Origin: an uncultured Spirochaetales bacterium | GTDB taxonomy: Bacteria; Spirochaetota; Spirochaetia; Sphaerochaetales; Sphaerochaetaceae | NCBI GenBank assembly: GCA_944393005.1 | Contig: CALXYO010000004.1 | Coordinates: 1-64,000 of the forward strand | DNA: 64,000 nt | Direction of reading: 5' to 3' | Part shown: positions 62,209 through 64,000 of the stretch, piece by piece | Numbering within the stretch: position 1 is the stretch's first letter | How the letters are laid out: every line of letters starts with the position of its first letter | Notes under the pieces: generated by a model | What the model saw: the letters and a program-made list of their open reading frames with translations, nothing else | Databases searched by the model: none | Told to the model about the DNA's origin: nothing | Position numbers and translations under genes: made by a program

Positions 62209-63390
62209 TCACCTCGCAAGGCGGTAGATCGCCATGATGTCTTCCTTTGCAAGCGGACGGAAGGCACCAACCTTTCTCTTACCGAAGAAGGTGCATTTCT
62301 CTGCAAGTGTATCTATGTCACTGTCACTCAGGGTTATTCCCATATCGCTAACCCTGACCGGCATGTTGATGGATTTGTAGAAACTCTCAACATTTTCAAT
62401 TGTTTTCTGAGCATCAGCCTTCACATCGTCTGAAGGTATGACGGAGAAGACATTGTAACCAAGCTTTGCAATGCGCATGGGATTGATATCAATGTTGTAT
62501 TTAGCCCATGCCGGCCAGATCACGGCAAGACCTGCTCCGTGGGCAATATCGAACATGCCTGAAAGCTCATGTTCTATCTGATGGCTTGCCCAGTCACCCT
62601 TTGTATCATTGCCAAGAGCCATGAGTCCGTTATGGGAAAGGGATGATGCCCACATTATTGTGGCTCTCGCATCATAGTCATCCGGTTTCTCAAGCACTCT
62701 GTATCCGGCATCCTTCACGCTTTTGAGGAGTGAGAATGCCAGATTGTCCGTAAGCGGTAGAGAGACACCTGATGTGAAGTATCTTTCCATTGTGTGCATC
62801 ATTATGTCGACAACTGCACAGCTCGTCTGGAACGGCGGAAGAGAGTAGGTCATCTGAGGATTGAGAAGGGCGAAGCGCAGACGGCAGACATCGCTGTTGC
62901 AGCCTCTCTTGAGGCCACCTTCCTCATTTGTGATGACAGAGGAGTCGCTCATCTCGCTTCCTGCTGCGGCCATTGTGAGGATGCAGCCCACCGGAAGTGT
63001 TTTCTGCGGCACAGCCTTCTGGCTGTAGAAATCCCAGACATCACCATCATACACGCTGCCGTATCCGATGCACTTTGCACTGTCGATGACAGAGCCGCCT
63101 CCGACAGCCAGTATGAAATCTATTCCGTTCTCCTTCACCATCCTGATACCTTCTCTCACGAGGGAAAGGCGCGGATTGGGGACAACGCCGCCGAGAGTCA
63201 TATATGAAATTCCGTTCTCATCAAGCTGGCGTGTTATGTTTTCAAGCAGGCCGTTCTTCACGATTCTCTGTGATCCGTAGTGGATGAGGACTTTTGCTGC
63301 CCCTTCCTTCTTCAGTTCGTTTCCCGCATTGTTCTCTGCACCAGGGCCGAAGGTCACGCGGGTCGGTGTGTAATAAAAACTCAATCCCAT
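62209..63390 (-). CDS. Iron-containing alcohol dehydrogenase
   Basis: A 393-aa group III NAD(P)-dependent oxidoreductase. GGGSVIDSAKCIG (about residues 97-109) is the dinucleotide-binding segment; metal ligands are expected at Asp of CAVVDIMMHTMERY, His in HQIEHELSGMFDIAHGAGLAVIWPAW. It resembles BdhA-type butanol/1,3-propanediol dehydrogenases and would reduce aldehydes in fermentation. It overlaps the preceding gene by 10 nt. Confidence 0.92.
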   Translation of the reverse strand: MGLSFYYTPTRVTFGPGAENNAGNELKKEGAAKVLIHYGSQRIVKNGLLENITRQLDENGISYMTLGGVVPNPRLSLVREGIRMVKENGIDFILAVGGGSVIDSAKCIGYGSVYDGDVWDFYSQKAVPQKTLPVGCILTMAAAGSEMSDSSVITNEEGGLKRGCNSDVCRLRFALLNPQMTYSLPPFQTSCAVVDIMMHTMERYFTSGVSLPLTDNLAFSLLKSVKDAGYRVLEKPDDYDARATIMWASSLSHNGLMALGNDTKGDWASHQIEHELSGMFDIAHGAGLAVIWPAWAKYNIDINPMRIAKLGYNVFSVIPSDDVKADAQKTIENVESFYKSINMPVRVSDMGITLSDSDIDTLAEKCTFFGKRKVGAFRPLAKEDIMAIYRLAR

Positions 63391-64000
63391 GAAACAATCT
63401 CCTTATAAGGTCTTATGACAGCCTTCTTCTCAAGGCCGTTCGCCTTGATCACAAGGTCATTCATGCTGTGATAATGTATAAAATGAGGCGTCTCCTCAAT
63501 CCGTTCGAGAGTATCGAGCAGAGAAAAATCAAGGCTTCCTTCATTGAATGTCGGATTCACTGTCAGATATATGCATCCCAGGCTTGTCATGTTCTGGAAG
63601 AAATGTGTTCCCTGACTCGGTTCGACCTGCATGTCTGGCAGTCCCGTCTCCACAATGACCCTTGCGTGCGAGATGTCCGACCATGCACACGGAATGCCGA
63701 GCCAGCGGTCACTGGAACCGAGCCTTCCGGCGACTATGAGAACATATTCCTTCCCTTCCATTTTTGCATTCAGGGCTGAAAGCTCTGCTGCCATAGCGCT
63801 CATCTCGCTTGCCTTGAACCGGTCCTCGCGTATTGCAATGATATCCTGTATCCCTTCAACTATGCCGTTTCCCATCACCGAAGTGGCGTAAACATAGGCA
63901 GAAGCAATGTCCTCATCATCTATTTCCACATCGCTTTCACTGTATGCCGAGGCGATGGGCCGTATCTGGAGAATTGAGAAGTCCGGCTTCTTGTCCGCAC
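63381..64000 (-). CDS. PEP/pyruvate-binding domain protein, C-terminal part (cut by window end)
   Basis: The frame stays open to base 64000, so the start lies beyond the window; about 206 residues are seen. FSILQIRPIAS matches the end of the PEP-synthase/PPDK-type nucleotide-binding domain (xxxLQxRP). The rest (ARVIVETGLPDM, SQGTHFFQNMTSLG) occurs in large PEP/pyruvate-binding proteins of unknown role. The stop overlaps the Fe-ADH start, so the two are one operon. Confidence 0.7.
   Translation of the reverse strand, partial: ADKKPDFSILQIRPIASAYSESDVEIDDEDIASAYVYATSVMGNGIVEGIQDIIAIREDRFKASEMSAMAAELSALNAKMEGKEYVLIVAGRLGSSDRWLGIPCAWSDISHARVIVETGLPDMQVEPSQGTHFFQNMTSLGCIYLTVNPTFNEGSLDFSLLDTLERIEETPHFIHYHSMNDLVIKANGLEKKAVIRPYKEIVSWD

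Overview
The window is a 64-kb chromosomal segment around the replication origin of an anaerobic bacterium, most likely a spirochaete of the Treponema/Sphaerochaeta type. The assignment is by inference. It rests on the block dnaA, dnaN, recF, DUF721 (dciA), rpmH, rnpA, yidC, jag; a cyclophilin-FKBP fusion protein; an A-type flavoprotein and a PerR-rubrerythrin pair, as in oxygen-sensitive anaerobes; and Ala instead of Ser at the quinolone-contact position of both GyrA and ParC. There are no rRNA genes, prophage or CRISPR arrays.

Layout. Positions 1-7800 hold an accessory and sugar-metabolism region: a broken GH5 glycosidase, a Fic-domain protein, a GH63/trehalase-like glycosidase, a lipid-kinase-like protein, nagA coupled to pepD, and a GyrI-like protein. 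Positions 7800-11600 hold an outer-membrane protein, the A-type flavoprotein, a TraB-family membrane protein and small unknowns. Positions 11600-16100 carry the leftward parA-parB-immunophilin-radA operon and a divergent nfu gene. Positions 16112-17574 are an AT-rich non-coding island with five perfect parS palindromes, closed at both ends by terminators pointing inward. Positions 17600-31000 contain gyrA/gyrB (leftward), dnaA (rightward), a candidate small RNA, a YczE-like membrane protein, a cluster of DnaA-box-like 9-mers, then dnaN to jag. Positions 31000-38800 hold perR-rubrerythrin, a TnpB-only IS200/IS605-type element, two sugar-kinase genes, murA, a second cluster of the same 9-mers and a PepSY protein. 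Positions 38800-56950 are mostly housekeeping, envelope and transport genes (an enhancer-binding-like AAA+ protein, rsmE, ctp, lgt, aminopeptidase P, gpmI, ybaK, a DAACS transporter, a very large GH13 protein, pth, MATE, TauE). Positions 57033-57438 hold four leftward tRNAs (three Ser, one Arg), followed by rightward parE-parC-rluA, and finally leftward Fe-ADH and a pyruvate/PEP-binding protein cut by the window edge.

Three features stand out. (1) The chromosome-segregation apparatus is compact: parAB, five parS sites and oriC lie within about 10 kb, and the parS sites sit in an apparently untranscribed pocket. (2) Two clusters of TTTTC(A/C)ACA 9-mers, one before dnaN and one after murA about 12 kb away, share the same tandem plus inverted arrangement, which suggests a bipartite origin or a DnaA-titration site. 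(3) Many genes have a -10 hexamer ending 5-9 nt before the ATG (most often exactly 7), so they are probably transcribed as leaderless mRNAs. This includes dnaA, parA, parE, fprA, ctp and lgt.

Limits: all calls are by eye. Family names come from motif recognition, and no database search or folding calculation was run.
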